From IMG/VR virus record IMGVR_UViG_3300030331_004063, positions 4,973 through 26,315 of that record: DNA of 21,343 bases; one strand, 5' to 3'. The notes beneath the pieces are model-generated. The model made no database searches. It had not been told where the DNA came from and worked only from the letters and a program-made list of their open reading frames with translations. The DNA comes from a virus. Positions 8,054 through 14,790 of the stretch are shown here, piece after piece. The position numbers and the translations under genes were made by a program. Position 1 is the first letter of the stretch; every line of letters starts with the position of its first letter.

Positions 8054-8558
8054 GTCGTTCAACCTCATTGTTCATTTTTTCTCTAATCCTTTTCATCATT
8101 TTATAAATGTTATGAATTGATTTGCCAATGCTATTAGATATTTCGCGGTACTTCTTGCCGTTAAACCGCATAAGAATGATATCAACTTCTTCACTGTTTA
8201 GAGAATTAGGTAGTTCTAGTTTGATGGGATCTTCAAATAGAGCATTGGTTTCATCTAATAACTCGAACTCAAGAGTTACCCATTTACCTTTTCGATATCT
8301 CCAACCGTGATATTTACCATAAGCATATGCTACACGCGACCATAAAAAATAGGCAAGGTAAGTGCTTACCGTGCCCATTTCGGGTTTATAATTACGCTTT
8401 AGAAGATCAGAAGCAGTTACATACGCTTGGTTAAAAAGTTCGTCGTGGTCCCAAAGTTCGAAGTGACCCCGTCTTTTTTTCTCTCCAACCCAACGCCAAA
8501 GAAGACCAATATGGTCATTTATGTCCTTACTTCGATTTCTTGCGTTGCCATGAGACAC
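8046..8558 (-). CDS. Sigma-70-like small transcription factor (candidate late sigma)
   Basis: About 170 residues from GTG 8558, with AAAGG upstream; the open frame extends further but would run through the coding part of the previous gene. Residues 35-82 (ELWDHDELFNQAYVTASDLL, then KPEMGTVSTYLAYFLWSRVA) match sigma region 2: a D/E-L-x-Q-A-x helix, then 'F-x-P-E-x-G-(T/S)-x-S-T-Y-L' and a following helix. Residues 122-165 (NSEEVDIILMRFNGKKYREI, then SNSIGKSIHNIYKMMKRIRE) match region 4: an 'L-R-F-x-G-x-x-Y-x-E-I' helix, a turn, and an 'S-x-x-x-I-x-x-x-x-x-R-x-R' recognition helix. Region 3 is very short, as in ECF sigmas and T4 gp55-like factors. It probably directs host RNA polymerase to phage promoters, although it sits inside the late operon. 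Confidence 0.65.
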   Translation of the reverse strand: MSHGNARNRSKDINDHIGLLWRWVGEKKRRGHFELWDHDELFNQAYVTASDLLKRNYKPEMGTVSTYLAYFLWSRVAYAYGKYHGWRYRKGKWVTLEFELLDETNALFEDPIKLELPNSLNSEEVDIILMRFNGKKYREISNSIGKSIHNIYKMMKRIREKMNNEVERHV

Positions 8559-8790
8559 GGCCCGGCCCTTTCTTAGCTGATGTGCCTTTTCGAGTACACA
8601 TAGCTTTAGTAGGGCGGCAAGCAGGATATGGACGTTTACTACTACCTTTAGCAGATTTACGACCACAAGGCTTACCTGTCTTACAATCAATCCACCCTTT
8701 GCCCTTGTTACGGGAAAACCATCCGTGCAAGCCTTTCTTTTTTTCAGCAGAGAAGTTTGCTTTCTTACGAGTTGTTTTCTTCTTTGCCAT
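8527..8790 (-). CDS. Small basic virus-wide protein (GWFSRNKGKGWIDCKTGKPC type)
   Basis: An 87-residue Lys/Arg-rich protein. ATG 8790 overlaps the stop of the 21-residue gene as TAATG; the GTG two codons earlier is less likely. After a basic start (MAKKKTTRKKANFSAEKKKG) comes GLHGWFSRNKGKGWIDCKTG, then KPCGRKSAKGSSKRPYPACR and PTKAMCT. The order of W-F-x-R, G-W-x-D-C-x-T-G-K-P-C-G-R and Y-P-A-C-R-P-T-x-x-x-C is one I recall from short proteins in cyanophages and other large viruses, with unknown function. Four spaced cysteines could bind zinc and the charge suggests nucleic acid binding. The end overlaps the sigma-like gene by about 32 nt. Confidence 0.85.
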   Translation of the reverse strand: MAKKKTTRKKANFSAEKKKGLHGWFSRNKGKGWIDCKTGKPCGRKSAKGSSKRPYPACRPTKAMCTRKGTSAKKGPGRVSWQRKKSK

Positions 8791-8855
8791 TAGCACTTAC
8801 ACTCCGGCCATTTTTTACCGCAACGAGGACAAGTCATTTCAGAAGCAGGAATCAT
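8790..8855 (-). CDS. 21-residue zinc-ribbon-like micropeptide
   Basis: This tiny gene starts at ATG 8855, overlapping the previous stop as ATGA, and ends at TAA 8790-8792, overlapping the next start as TAATG. The peptide ends TCPRCGKKWPECKC: a CxxCG knuckle followed by CxC, enough for one zinc site. Exact coupling on both sides, no gap, and a recognisable zinc-knuckle pattern argue that it is translated, despite its length. It could act as a small zinc-binding virion or regulatory peptide. Function unknown. Confidence 0.6.
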   Translation of the reverse strand: MIPASEMTCPRCGKKWPECKC

Positions 8856-8962
8856 CTCTTCTTCTTAAGAAATGCAGGCTTCTTACCACCCCTCTTCTTG
8901 CCCATAACCTTCTTCTTGCCCATGACCTTTTTCTTGCCCATTCCATTTCGCTTACCTGGCAT
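8852..8962 (-). CDS. 36-residue Lys-rich protein with MGKKKV hexapeptide repeats
   Basis: Starts at ATG 8962 within the end of the previous gene and stops at 8852 in an ATGA overlap. The sequence is MPGKRNG, then MGKKKV, MGKKKV and MGKKRG, then GKKPAFLKKKR. About half the residues are Lys or Arg. The repeat is also present in the DNA with an 18-bp period (TTCTTGCCCAT on the plus strand at 8895, 8913 and 8931). This fits a nucleic-acid-neutralising peptide, perhaps packed with DNA. The longer open frame in the same register, starting near 9058, would overlap the upstream gene far more and has no advantage. Confidence 0.65.
   Translation of the reverse strand: MPGKRNGMGKKKVMGKKKVMGKKRGGKKPAFLKKKR
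8895..8941. repeat. 18-bp tandem repeat encoding MGKKKV units
   Basis: TTCTTGCCCAT recurs at 8895, 8913 and 8931 with an exact 18-base period and small changes between copies. It encodes the hexapeptide repeats of the 36-residue protein. Confidence 0.9.
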
Positions 8963-9512
8963 TGTGTTGCCTTTCACGACGGCTAGTAACATACTCCAAG
9001 AACTCCGCCGTGCAGTTCTTGTAGTAGTCTTGATGCTCCAACTTTTTGCTGGCAGCATTTACGACTGAAAGCCTTTGAATAAATACCATTGAATAAGGAT
9101 CATCAATTAGATGATCCCAATCTTCTAATTCTTCTTCTGGTTGTCCCGGAGAAACACCATCATCTTCATGACAAAAAGCCATAAGAGTTAAATCATCATT
9201 TGATAGTTGGTCATTTTCGGCTTCACACCAACTATCAATATCCCCCCACTTTGGATCTTCTACAACAACAATCAACAATTCAATGTCATCATTCCAGTTA
9301 ATGCAGTTTTTGATGACTTCCTTTTTGCCCCCAAAGTCAATCTTAACTTTGTTTGTAAGCCAAGCCTTACGAGCAAAAGGGCAAGGAGGAAAACCATTGT
9401 AGTGGTCTGAAGATCGTTCAAGCACTTGCTTACTCCATTGTTTGATTTCAGCAACTACTTTCAATCTCCATTTTGGAGATCCTACTTTTTCTTTTTGCCA
9501 CCTGTACCCCAA
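8952..9512 (-). CDS. Hypothetical acidic protein with PPCPFARKAW motif
   Basis: About 186 residues. The start is taken as TTG 9512, seven bases after AAGGGAG; an internal TTG 16 codons later (9464) is the other candidate. The N-terminal region has HYNGFPPCPFARKAWLTNKV, a motif I associate with uncharacterised proteins of aquatic phages. It continues with a beta-alpha domain (DDIELLIVVVEDPKWGDIDS, then DLTLMAFCHEDDGVSPGQPE) and ends helical (SKKLEHQDYYKNCTAEFLEY). It is acidic, unlike all its small neighbours. It overlaps the 52-residue gene by 31 nt and the 36-residue gene by 11 nt. Function unknown. Confidence 0.7.
   Translation of the reverse strand: MGYRWQKEKVGSPKWRLKVVAEIKQWSKQVLERSSDHYNGFPPCPFARKAWLTNKVKIDFGGKKEVIKNCINWNDDIELLIVVVEDPKWGDIDSWCEAENDQLSNDDLTLMAFCHEDDGVSPGQPEEELEDWDHLIDDPYSMVFIQRLSVVNAASKKLEHQDYYKNCTAEFLEYVTSRRERQHNAR
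9241..9250 (-). repeat. AGTGGGGGGA motif copy
   Basis: Exact copy on the minus strand, inside the 186-residue acidic protein gene. Confidence 0.8.
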
Positions 9513-9640
9513 TTTTTAGCTCCCTTTTTTCTACACTTGACAAGGGCTCCAGAAGCATACGCAGAAGGCCATTTTTTATAACGGCTTTTCACCTTATGGT
9601 AACAAGCATCTTTTTTTCCGCCAGACTTTTTTTTAGCCAC
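9482..9640 (-). CDS. 52-residue basic virus-wide protein (DACYHKVKSRYKKWPSAYAS type)
   Basis: This gene starts at GTG 9640, inside the last codons of the 30-residue gene, and ends at TAG 9482. The peptide begins MAKKKSGGKKDACYHKVKSR, continues YKKWPSAYASGALVKCRKKG and ends AKNWGTGGKKKK. The pattern D-(A/S)-C-Y-x-K-V-K-x-R-Y-x-x-(W/F)-P-S-A-Y-A-S-G-A-x-x-x-C-R-x-x-G-A-x-N-W-G is one I recall as recurring in cyanophages, other marine phages and giant viruses, often as a C-terminal module. Function is unknown; strong basicity suggests DNA or RNA binding, possibly in the virion. Confidence 0.8.
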   Translation of the reverse strand: MAKKKSGGKKDACYHKVKSRYKKWPSAYASGALVKCRKKGAKNWGTGGKKKK

Positions 9641-9725
9641 GACGTTTTCCTTTTTTAGGTGCAGCTTTTTTACGAGGTTTAGTCATCTTATGCTTGCATC
9701 CGCAACCAGTTTTTTTATGCGCCAT
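9633..9725 (-). CDS. 30-residue Lys-rich peptide with CGCKHK
   Basis: ATG 9725 follows the TAA of the upstream gene after a single base (TAACATG). The peptide starts MAHKKTGCGCKHKMTKPRKK and finishes with basic residues up to TAA 9633-9635. A Cys-x-Cys plus two His could form a small metal site. The stop region overlaps the start of the 52-residue gene by 8 nt, the spacing used throughout this cluster. It is too short to assign; it probably belongs with the neighbouring basic proteins. Confidence 0.55.
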   Translation of the reverse strand: MAHKKTGCGCKHKMTKPRKKAAPKKGKRRG

Positions 9726-9726
9726 G

Positions 9727-10026
9727 TTAACACTTCCATCGTTTTCTAGCCTGTCTAAGACGACTGTTTGGATTCTTAGCTGCTTTAGGAAACTTTTTCA
9801 TTTGTCCGGCACTTCGAGCACAAAAAGACTTTCTCCTCTTGGCTGCTTTACTGCCTTTTTTTACTTTACCAGTTACGGCGGTTTTTAATTTGCTACCGGG
9901 GTTTTGTCTTCGATATTTAGCCACCCCTTTTGCAGTCATGCCAGCACCAGACTTGGTGGGCCGCTTGTCTCCGGACTTTTGCGTAAACCCTTTCATTGAC
10001 CCTTTTTTCCTCTTCGGCGTTGGCAT
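9727..10026 (-). CDS. Basic virus-wide protein, KSFCARSAGQMKKFPKAAK type (possibly DUF6321)
   Basis: A 99-residue, very Lys/Arg-rich protein from ATG 10026, with AAAGGA six bases upstream; a TTG two codons earlier is ignored. The middle reads AGMTAKGVAKYRRQNPGSKL, then KTAVTGKVKKGSKAAKRRKS, FCARSAGQMKKFPKAAKNPN and SRLRQARKRWKC. This order (G-K-x-x-x-G-S-K-x-A-K-R-R-K-S-F-C-A-R ... D/N-P-N-S-R-x-x-x-A-x-x-x-W-x-C) is a hallmark of small proteins in marine phages and other viruses. I believe it corresponds to DUF6321, but the accession is from memory. Function is not known; a nucleoid- or virion-associated role is inference. Confidence 0.85.
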   Translation of the reverse strand: MPTPKRKKGSMKGFTQKSGDKRPTKSGAGMTAKGVAKYRRQNPGSKLKTAVTGKVKKGSKAAKRRKSFCARSAGQMKKFPKAAKNPNSRLRQARKRWKC

Positions 10027-10028
10027 GG

Positions 10029-10277
10029 TCAATCCTTTAAGTTCTTGACAATCGAATACATCTTGTCGCCGTGGTTGTCTACTTTATTCAGTATGTAGTC
10101 AATGTCTTTTATAAATTGACGAGAATCTGTAACTTGAAGATCTCTTAAACCTTCTACCTTTTTGTCCAACTCGCTGACCTTGTGGCTAATTTTCCAAACA
10201 AACCCAATGAGTCCTATTAATGCACTGCCCAACAGTGTCATCAAAATATCAATAAGGTTACTTTCCAACCCTTCCAT
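10029..10277 (-). CDS. Small membrane protein with coiled-coil tail (holin-like candidate)
   Basis: From ATG 10277 the product has 82 residues. A longer frame to 10361 exists but would run through the hairpin and the end of the capsid gene. Residues 10-30 (DILMTLLGSALIGLIGFVW) form one membrane segment. It is followed by KISHKVSELDKKVEGLRDLQ, a heptad-like helix, and a further charged helix. One N-terminal transmembrane segment plus a cytoplasmic or periplasmic coil fits holin-like or small anchor proteins. Being alone after the major capsid gene, it might instead be a late membrane protein with another role. Its start is read from just below the hairpin at 10293-10322. Confidence 0.65.
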   Translation of the reverse strand: MEGLESNLIDILMTLLGSALIGLIGFVWKISHKVSELDKKVEGLRDLQVTDSRQFIKDIDYILNKVDNHGDKMYSIVKNLKD

Positions 10278-10292
10278 AATCCCCCCAAAATG

Positions 10293-10322
10293 TTGGGGTG
10301 GGGGTTTACGCCCCCACCCCAA
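10293..10322 (-). terminator. Perfect 12-bp GC-rich hairpin after the capsid gene
   Basis: The arms TTGGGGTGGGGG (10293-10304) and CCCCCACCCCAA (10311-10322) pair perfectly around a six-base loop. The structure starts seven bases after the capsid stop. On the minus strand it is followed only by CATTTTGG, so the U-tract is weak. It may partly terminate transcription, or protect the 3' end of a very abundant capsid mRNA while letting some transcripts continue into the small-gene cluster. Confidence 0.65.
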
Positions 10323-10329
10323 TAATAAA

Positions 10330-11901
10330 TCAATCACCGTAGATTGTGTCAGTGGTAACACCAGTCAACTTCAGGCCTGCAGGTTGATCGGGAATCAACT
10401 GCATTCGAAGCATACCGGGCATCTGAACGGCTTCAGTCATCTTGTTGCCGTTGTTAAGAAGATACGGGAACTTCACGCTAGTACCACCAGTGAGGGCCGG
10501 AACCACAAACCGGAATGGAACATAAGCGTCGGCTTCACCCATAGACTGAAGACCAGCATAATCCGGCGGAACATACCGCTTCCAGTTCTGACCAGAAGTC
10601 TTGACACCGTAGACAGAGCCATCTTCAACATACTGCGAAGTGTGACCCTTGTAGGTGCGACCTTCAAACGTGAACGCAAAGCCCTCAGCAGAACCCTGAT
10701 TATTCAAGTTTGAAAGGTTGCCAGAACGTTCAATCTGATACTGGCCAATCTTCTGTGCTTCGTAAGAAAGCCACACACCGTCCGAAGCCACGAGGCTGTC
10801 AATGGTTTGACCCAACTTCGACTTAGCAACGTGGAAACGACGGAGGTACTGACGCAACTTGTGTTCCGTCAAAACGCCAACGCCACTCTTGAAGAACGAC
10901 TTGAACTCCGGATGCTCATCGACATCAATGGCGTTCGTGCCGTGGGCTTCAGAACCAAGCAGACTACCCGTACTCTTGAGCCACGAGTTGATACCCGCGA
11001 TGCCCGTGAACGCGGCGGTTTCTTCCTTGTTTCGCTCTTCGCCACTGTTGGCGTAAACGATGAGCATGCCCGAAGCAATGTCAGCATTGAGACCCGCGGG
11101 GGTTACGATGACGACTTCACCCTTGAGGTCGTCAACGCTTGCGACGTAGCAAGGTTTGTAACCATCAGCACTGCCATCGCCATCGTCATTAATACGAACA
11201 GCACCTGCGGAGTTGTAGATGTCCACACGCTGACCCGTAAAGAAGCGGTCGTAGGCTCCTTCGGTGGTGTTGATGCGGATCGACTTAATGCTGCCTGCGG
11301 TATCGGTTGCACCACCGGAACCATTAGTCGTGGTGTGGCCGGTAGCAAGAGTGCCAACCGTACCAAGGCGGTACGAGTCGTTCTGGCTTAGGTACCAATA
11401 GTTGCACAGGGTGTGCGAAAGGTTCTGAGCAAAGCCCTGAAGGATCGGCGAAATCACCGAATCCACGACTGCCGGGGTTGCATCCATCTGCATCTCACCA
11501 AGGGTGAGCGACAGGTTGGTGTACATGGCCCGCATAGCTACGGTCATTCGGAAGGTCTTCTGCTTAGGACCATCCAGCGGATCGGGGAAGGAGTTGGTGA
11601 CCGAGTTCCTACGAAGGCGGCTACCCATATCGGTATCATCCGCATCACCGTAGAGGAAGAAGTCCTCGACGGGGGCACCCTGCTCGATCACGCCGGTCAT
11701 GCCGGTGCGATAGAGTTTGTTGACCTCGAAGTCCTTCGAGAATTCGTTGACAGAGCCAACGCCCTGAGAAGTGACAACAGTGTCACGCCAAATTGGATCC
11801 ATGGTCGGCAGAAAAGTGTCAATCTGCTTCGACAGGATCTCTTCAATACGGGTACTTTCCTTATCGAAAAGCTGTCCCGTTGTTGCGCCATTATTAGGCA
11901 T
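10330..11901 (-). CDS. Major capsid protein
   Basis: A 523-residue protein placed directly after the scaffold gene, in the usual portal, scaffold, capsid order. It starts at ATG 11901. The N-terminal part (STRIEEILSKQIDTFLPTMD, then VTSQGVGSVNEFSKDFEVNK) resembles the N-arm and E-loop region of HK97-fold capsid proteins. The middle includes LGEMQMDATPAVVDSVISPI and SHTLCNYWYLSQNDSYRLGT. Codon use is unlike the tail genes: AAC, AAG, TTC and GTC-type codons dominate, as expected for the most heavily translated gene. The identification is by position, length and codon bias; no sequence-specific motif proves it. Confidence 0.8.
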   Translation of the reverse strand: MPNNGATTGQLFDKESTRIEEILSKQIDTFLPTMDPIWRDTVVTSQGVGSVNEFSKDFEVNKLYRTGMTGVIEQGAPVEDFFLYGDADDTDMGSRLRRNSVTNSFPDPLDGPKQKTFRMTVAMRAMYTNLSLTLGEMQMDATPAVVDSVISPILQGFAQNLSHTLCNYWYLSQNDSYRLGTVGTLATGHTTTNGSGGATDTAGSIKSIRINTTEGAYDRFFTGQRVDIYNSAGAVRINDDGDGSADGYKPCYVASVDDLKGEVVIVTPAGLNADIASGMLIVYANSGEERNKEETAAFTGIAGINSWLKSTGSLLGSEAHGTNAIDVDEHPEFKSFFKSGVGVLTEHKLRQYLRRFHVAKSKLGQTIDSLVASDGVWLSYEAQKIGQYQIERSGNLSNLNNQGSAEGFAFTFEGRTYKGHTSQYVEDGSVYGVKTSGQNWKRYVPPDYAGLQSMGEADAYVPFRFVVPALTGGTSVKFPYLLNNGNKMTEAVQMPGMLRMQLIPDQPAGLKLTGVTTDTIYGD

Positions 11902-11912
11902 TTGAGATTACC

Positions 11913-12806
11913 TCACGCTTTAGAGTCGCCACCGGTATCGGAAAGCGACCGAAGAAGTTGATCAGAAGTCCAGTCACGCAACTGGCCTTCAACGTCACCG
12001 AAGGACTTGCCCTTAGTATCAGGCAACTTAACAGGGTCCTTGCGGTACAAGTTCTCGGTCTGCTCCGCCGTTTCCGAGACACGTCCAATCTTGGAAGTAT
12101 CGCCGATTACCGTGAGCATATCCTTGGCAACCTTGGTTGCCGCTTTATTCACCTCTTCCCCAACCCAAGCATCTTCAAAAGATCCGGCGTGGTTTCGTCG
12201 TTGACGAAGGTTTTCAAGGGCCTGAGCCCTGACTCTCTCCGTCAGACTTTCCTTTGCCGCATCAAGATCCGTGCCTTCACGATTGGCATTAAGCCAATCC
12301 ATCAATACTTTCCCATCTGAAGCCCGATCAAGTGCAGTAGAAACTTCTTTTTCCATATTTTGTTGAAGAAGTTGTGCACGAACACGAAGAAGTTCTTCGT
12401 TTGTTCGGTTTGAGTTTTGAAGAGCTTCTTGAGCCAGAGGCTCTTGTATAGGTTCAGAAGGAGTTTGTTCTTCAGTCATTTCAGGTTTCTCATCGTAAAT
12501 TTTCAGCCACTCTTCTACTTGTTGGGGAGAGTAATTTGATGCTAAAAGAATGCTTTTAGCGTCTCTCTTTTTAACTTCAGGATCAGTATCTGGATTCATG
12601 AGCCTCATTGTGGCATCACGAAAACCTTCGAGGTTCTCCACGTTTTCACGCATGAGGTCATAGTTTTTGACCTTTTCAGCCAGTTCCGTAGCGGAATATT
12701 CTTCTCCCCCTACTGAGATCTTTTGATCAAGATCAATCGGTTCGGGGGTTTCCGGGGTTTCCGTAACGGGGGCTTCTGTAGTAACTTCGTTAGTTTCTTC
12801 CGACAT
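11913..12806 (-). CDS. Scaffolding protein
   Basis: A 297-residue acidic, Glu/Gln-rich protein starting at ATG 12806 and overlapping the portal stop by 17 nt. The first 30 residues are Thr/Pro/Glu-rich (TNEVTTEAPVTETPETPEPI). Then come long helices (LAEKVKNYDLMRENVENLEG, then NSNRTNEELLRVRAQLLQQN and the following MEKEVSTALD). The C-terminal end is charged and mixed (GKSFGDVEGQLRDWTSDQLL). A low-complexity acidic N-terminus, central coiled coils and a small C-terminal domain, between portal and major capsid genes, are typical of podovirus and siphovirus scaffolds that guide procapsid assembly. No protease motif is visible. Confidence 0.8.
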   Translation of the reverse strand: MSEETNEVTTEAPVTETPETPEPIDLDQKISVGGEEYSATELAEKVKNYDLMRENVENLEGFRDATMRLMNPDTDPEVKKRDAKSILLASNYSPQQVEEWLKIYDEKPEMTEEQTPSEPIQEPLAQEALQNSNRTNEELLRVRAQLLQQNMEKEVSTALDRASDGKVLMDWLNANREGTDLDAAKESLTERVRAQALENLRQRRNHAGSFEDAWVGEEVNKAATKVAKDMLTVIGDTSKIGRVSETAEQTENLYRKDPVKLPDTKGKSFGDVEGQLRDWTSDQLLRSLSDTGGDSKA

Positions 12807-14790
12807 TCATTGCTCCTTGAGTCATACCGGGACCGGGCTGCGGTCCTCTTTGTGGTGGTTGTTCCGCAAATATTGCTGCAGAATCTGGGTTAGGCACCAT
12901 CGCAGGCAATGATGCACCCATGAATTGAATTAATGATTCACGATACTTTTTAAACTCATCAACAACAAGAGGGTCAGCCTTTGTCATCAAAGGGCTAGAC
13001 ATAAATGAGGACAAGACCCTCAACTGCAATTCAGGACGACTTGTGTGGGGGGTAATGACCACTTGACCTGCATCAGTACCATTACCATACAACGTAAGGA
13101 TATTTTGTACAACCTGCTCATATCCTGCCTGATCTTCGTCGATCCACATTGCAAAGTCAAGACCTTCTTTCAATGCAAACAACTTGAAGCCGTCAGGGTC
13201 CATGAGTCCCGACTGCAACATTTGAAGAGCTTCCTGCTTTCGGACAACCTCGGATCGAGGGTTAACTTGTTTTACCGCAAATGTGAGGTGAGCCACATTG
13301 GGGATAGGGTTGTTTTCGAACGAAATCTGACTTGAATCGAAATCCAAAACAGCACCAGCAAGGTTCAAATCAAACGCCTTGACTGGAATGGGTCGGGGCT
13401 TCAACACCAATTCACGACTGGCATTTGCAACCATACTCCTATACATCTTGCCAAAGGCTTGAACAACGCCCATGGTTGGATTGGTCATGGCTCGATTGAT
13501 CTGCTCATCGAGGAACTGAAGTCCTGTTGCAGAGTCAACTCGACCCTTCTCAGCAATGAGATCCTGTACGGGATTGATTCCCTGCATCAACTGCTTAGCA
13601 AATGCTGCCGTCTTTCCGGGCACATCTCCCGCGTTATGGGGTGAAATCATGAAGGGACTGAACTTTTCGTTGAGAGGGTCTGGCTGGTATGAAATCATAC
13701 GCAGTCCATTACCTACTTCTCGAAGCACAGATCTCTCATTGAATGATCCCTGCGGCATAACAACCACGCCATATCTGTCCATGTCCCGGATGTTGTTGAA
13801 CAGAGACTTCAGCATCTTCTCCATCTCACGATTGATGGAGAAAAGGAGGTCAAAGAGACCTGCACCGTGGAAAGAACCATTTTCCATAAACCGAGAGAAC
13901 CCAATAGGGCAATAGGTTTGTGTGGAAGAAAGATCTTGATCGTCAATCAAATAGTCGCCCGAACAAATAATGTACCTTGAACAAGTGCCGCGAGGACCAT
14001 CAATCCAAAGTTCTCGGACCCTTACAACTGTCATTGACTCGGAAGGCCCGGTGGTTGTAATAGGCCGATCATTGAACGGATTTACTGAAAGTTCGGGGTC
14101 GTAGGAATCCGATGGGTCTTCGAGAGAATCACCAACTTGAATGTCGTAATACTCGCAGTCTTCAAGATTGTTCTTGACCCTCTTGCCAAACTTATCAATC
14201 AGAGTCTCAAGGGGAACAATCCGCTGTCTAATTATCCCTGCTTGTTTTGTATAGTCTTGCCCAAGAGAGGGGAAGGGTAGAAGTTCTTTGGGGTGAATGA
14301 CTTCGAGGTCGGCAGTGAGTCCAATTGTTTCGTGGTCAAGGATGTGACCTTGAATACCGCAGGACCCCAACGAGGTGAATATATGAGCAAACTTCGTGGA
14401 AATCTCTGCAATCTGTTCGTCCGAAACCAAGGAATCAGCAAGAAGTTGAGCTGTTGCTCTTTGGCGAATCATAGGAAGACTGGTTCCAGTCCTCATGATC
14501 TTGGGCCGAAGGTCCATAGAAGAAAGCCGGGCAGAAGCACGGTCAATCGCTGACATCATCTCCTGACTCTGAAACTCCAGATTCCCTTCCTCGTCAAGAT
14601 AGTGGGGGGATAGGTGACCAGATTCAGGGTTAAAAACATCAAATCGACGCATACCGTTTAGGTAGTAGTACGTCAAAAGCCAAGTAACCCTTCTATAAGA
14701 CAGACGGGAGATTTCTTTTTCGGCGTGTTCTCTTACAACTTGACAGATTTCACGCTTATTCTTCGGGAGTTTGAACTTCTGGTGTGACAT
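12790..14790 (-). CDS. Portal (head-tail connector) protein
   Basis: A 666-residue protein starting at ATG 14790, long for a portal and close to P22-type and other podovirus portals. The N-terminal domain includes WLLTYYYLNGMRRFDVFNPE and NLEFQSQEMMSAIDRASARL, typical of the wing and clip entry region. The middle (SMTVVRVRELWIDGPRGTCS) and RFMENGSFHGAGLFDLLFSI plus NREMEKMLKSLFNNIRDMDR fit the portal stem and crown helices. The C-terminal tail is Pro/Gly-rich (AEQPPQRGPQPGPGMTQGAM). It forms the dodecameric ring for DNA packaging and ejection. Genes for TerL and scaffold flank it, supporting the call. It carries AGTGGGGGGA on the plus strand at 14601-14610. Confidence 0.9.
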   Translation of the reverse strand: MSHQKFKLPKNKREICQVVREHAEKEISRLSYRRVTWLLTYYYLNGMRRFDVFNPESGHLSPHYLDEEGNLEFQSQEMMSAIDRASARLSSMDLRPKIMRTGTSLPMIRQRATAQLLADSLVSDEQIAEISTKFAHIFTSLGSCGIQGHILDHETIGLTADLEVIHPKELLPFPSLGQDYTKQAGIIRQRIVPLETLIDKFGKRVKNNLEDCEYYDIQVGDSLEDPSDSYDPELSVNPFNDRPITTTGPSESMTVVRVRELWIDGPRGTCSRYIICSGDYLIDDQDLSSTQTYCPIGFSRFMENGSFHGAGLFDLLFSINREMEKMLKSLFNNIRDMDRYGVVVMPQGSFNERSVLREVGNGLRMISYQPDPLNEKFSPFMISPHNAGDVPGKTAAFAKQLMQGINPVQDLIAEKGRVDSATGLQFLDEQINRAMTNPTMGVVQAFGKMYRSMVANASRELVLKPRPIPVKAFDLNLAGAVLDFDSSQISFENNPIPNVAHLTFAVKQVNPRSEVVRKQEALQMLQSGLMDPDGFKLFALKEGLDFAMWIDEDQAGYEQVVQNILTLYGNGTDAGQVVITPHTSRPELQLRVLSSFMSSPLMTKADPLVVDEFKKYRESLIQFMGASLPAMVPNPDSAAIFAEQPPQRGPQPGPGMTQGAMNVGRN
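14601..14610 (+). repeat. AGTGGGGGGA motif copy
   Basis: Exact copy on the plus strand, inside the portal gene. Confidence 0.8.

Noticed and set aside
8559-8690. N-terminal extension of the sigma-like protein
   Set aside because: The extra residues (a hydrophobic, Val/Leu-rich run) come from reading through the basic 87-residue gene in another frame. GTG 8558 with AAAGG upstream is more plausible.
10807-11391. Plus-strand open frame of 194 residues antisense to the capsid gene
   Set aside because: It arises from the strong codon bias of the capsid gene, is Arg/Thr-rich low-complexity sequence and has no supporting start signal.
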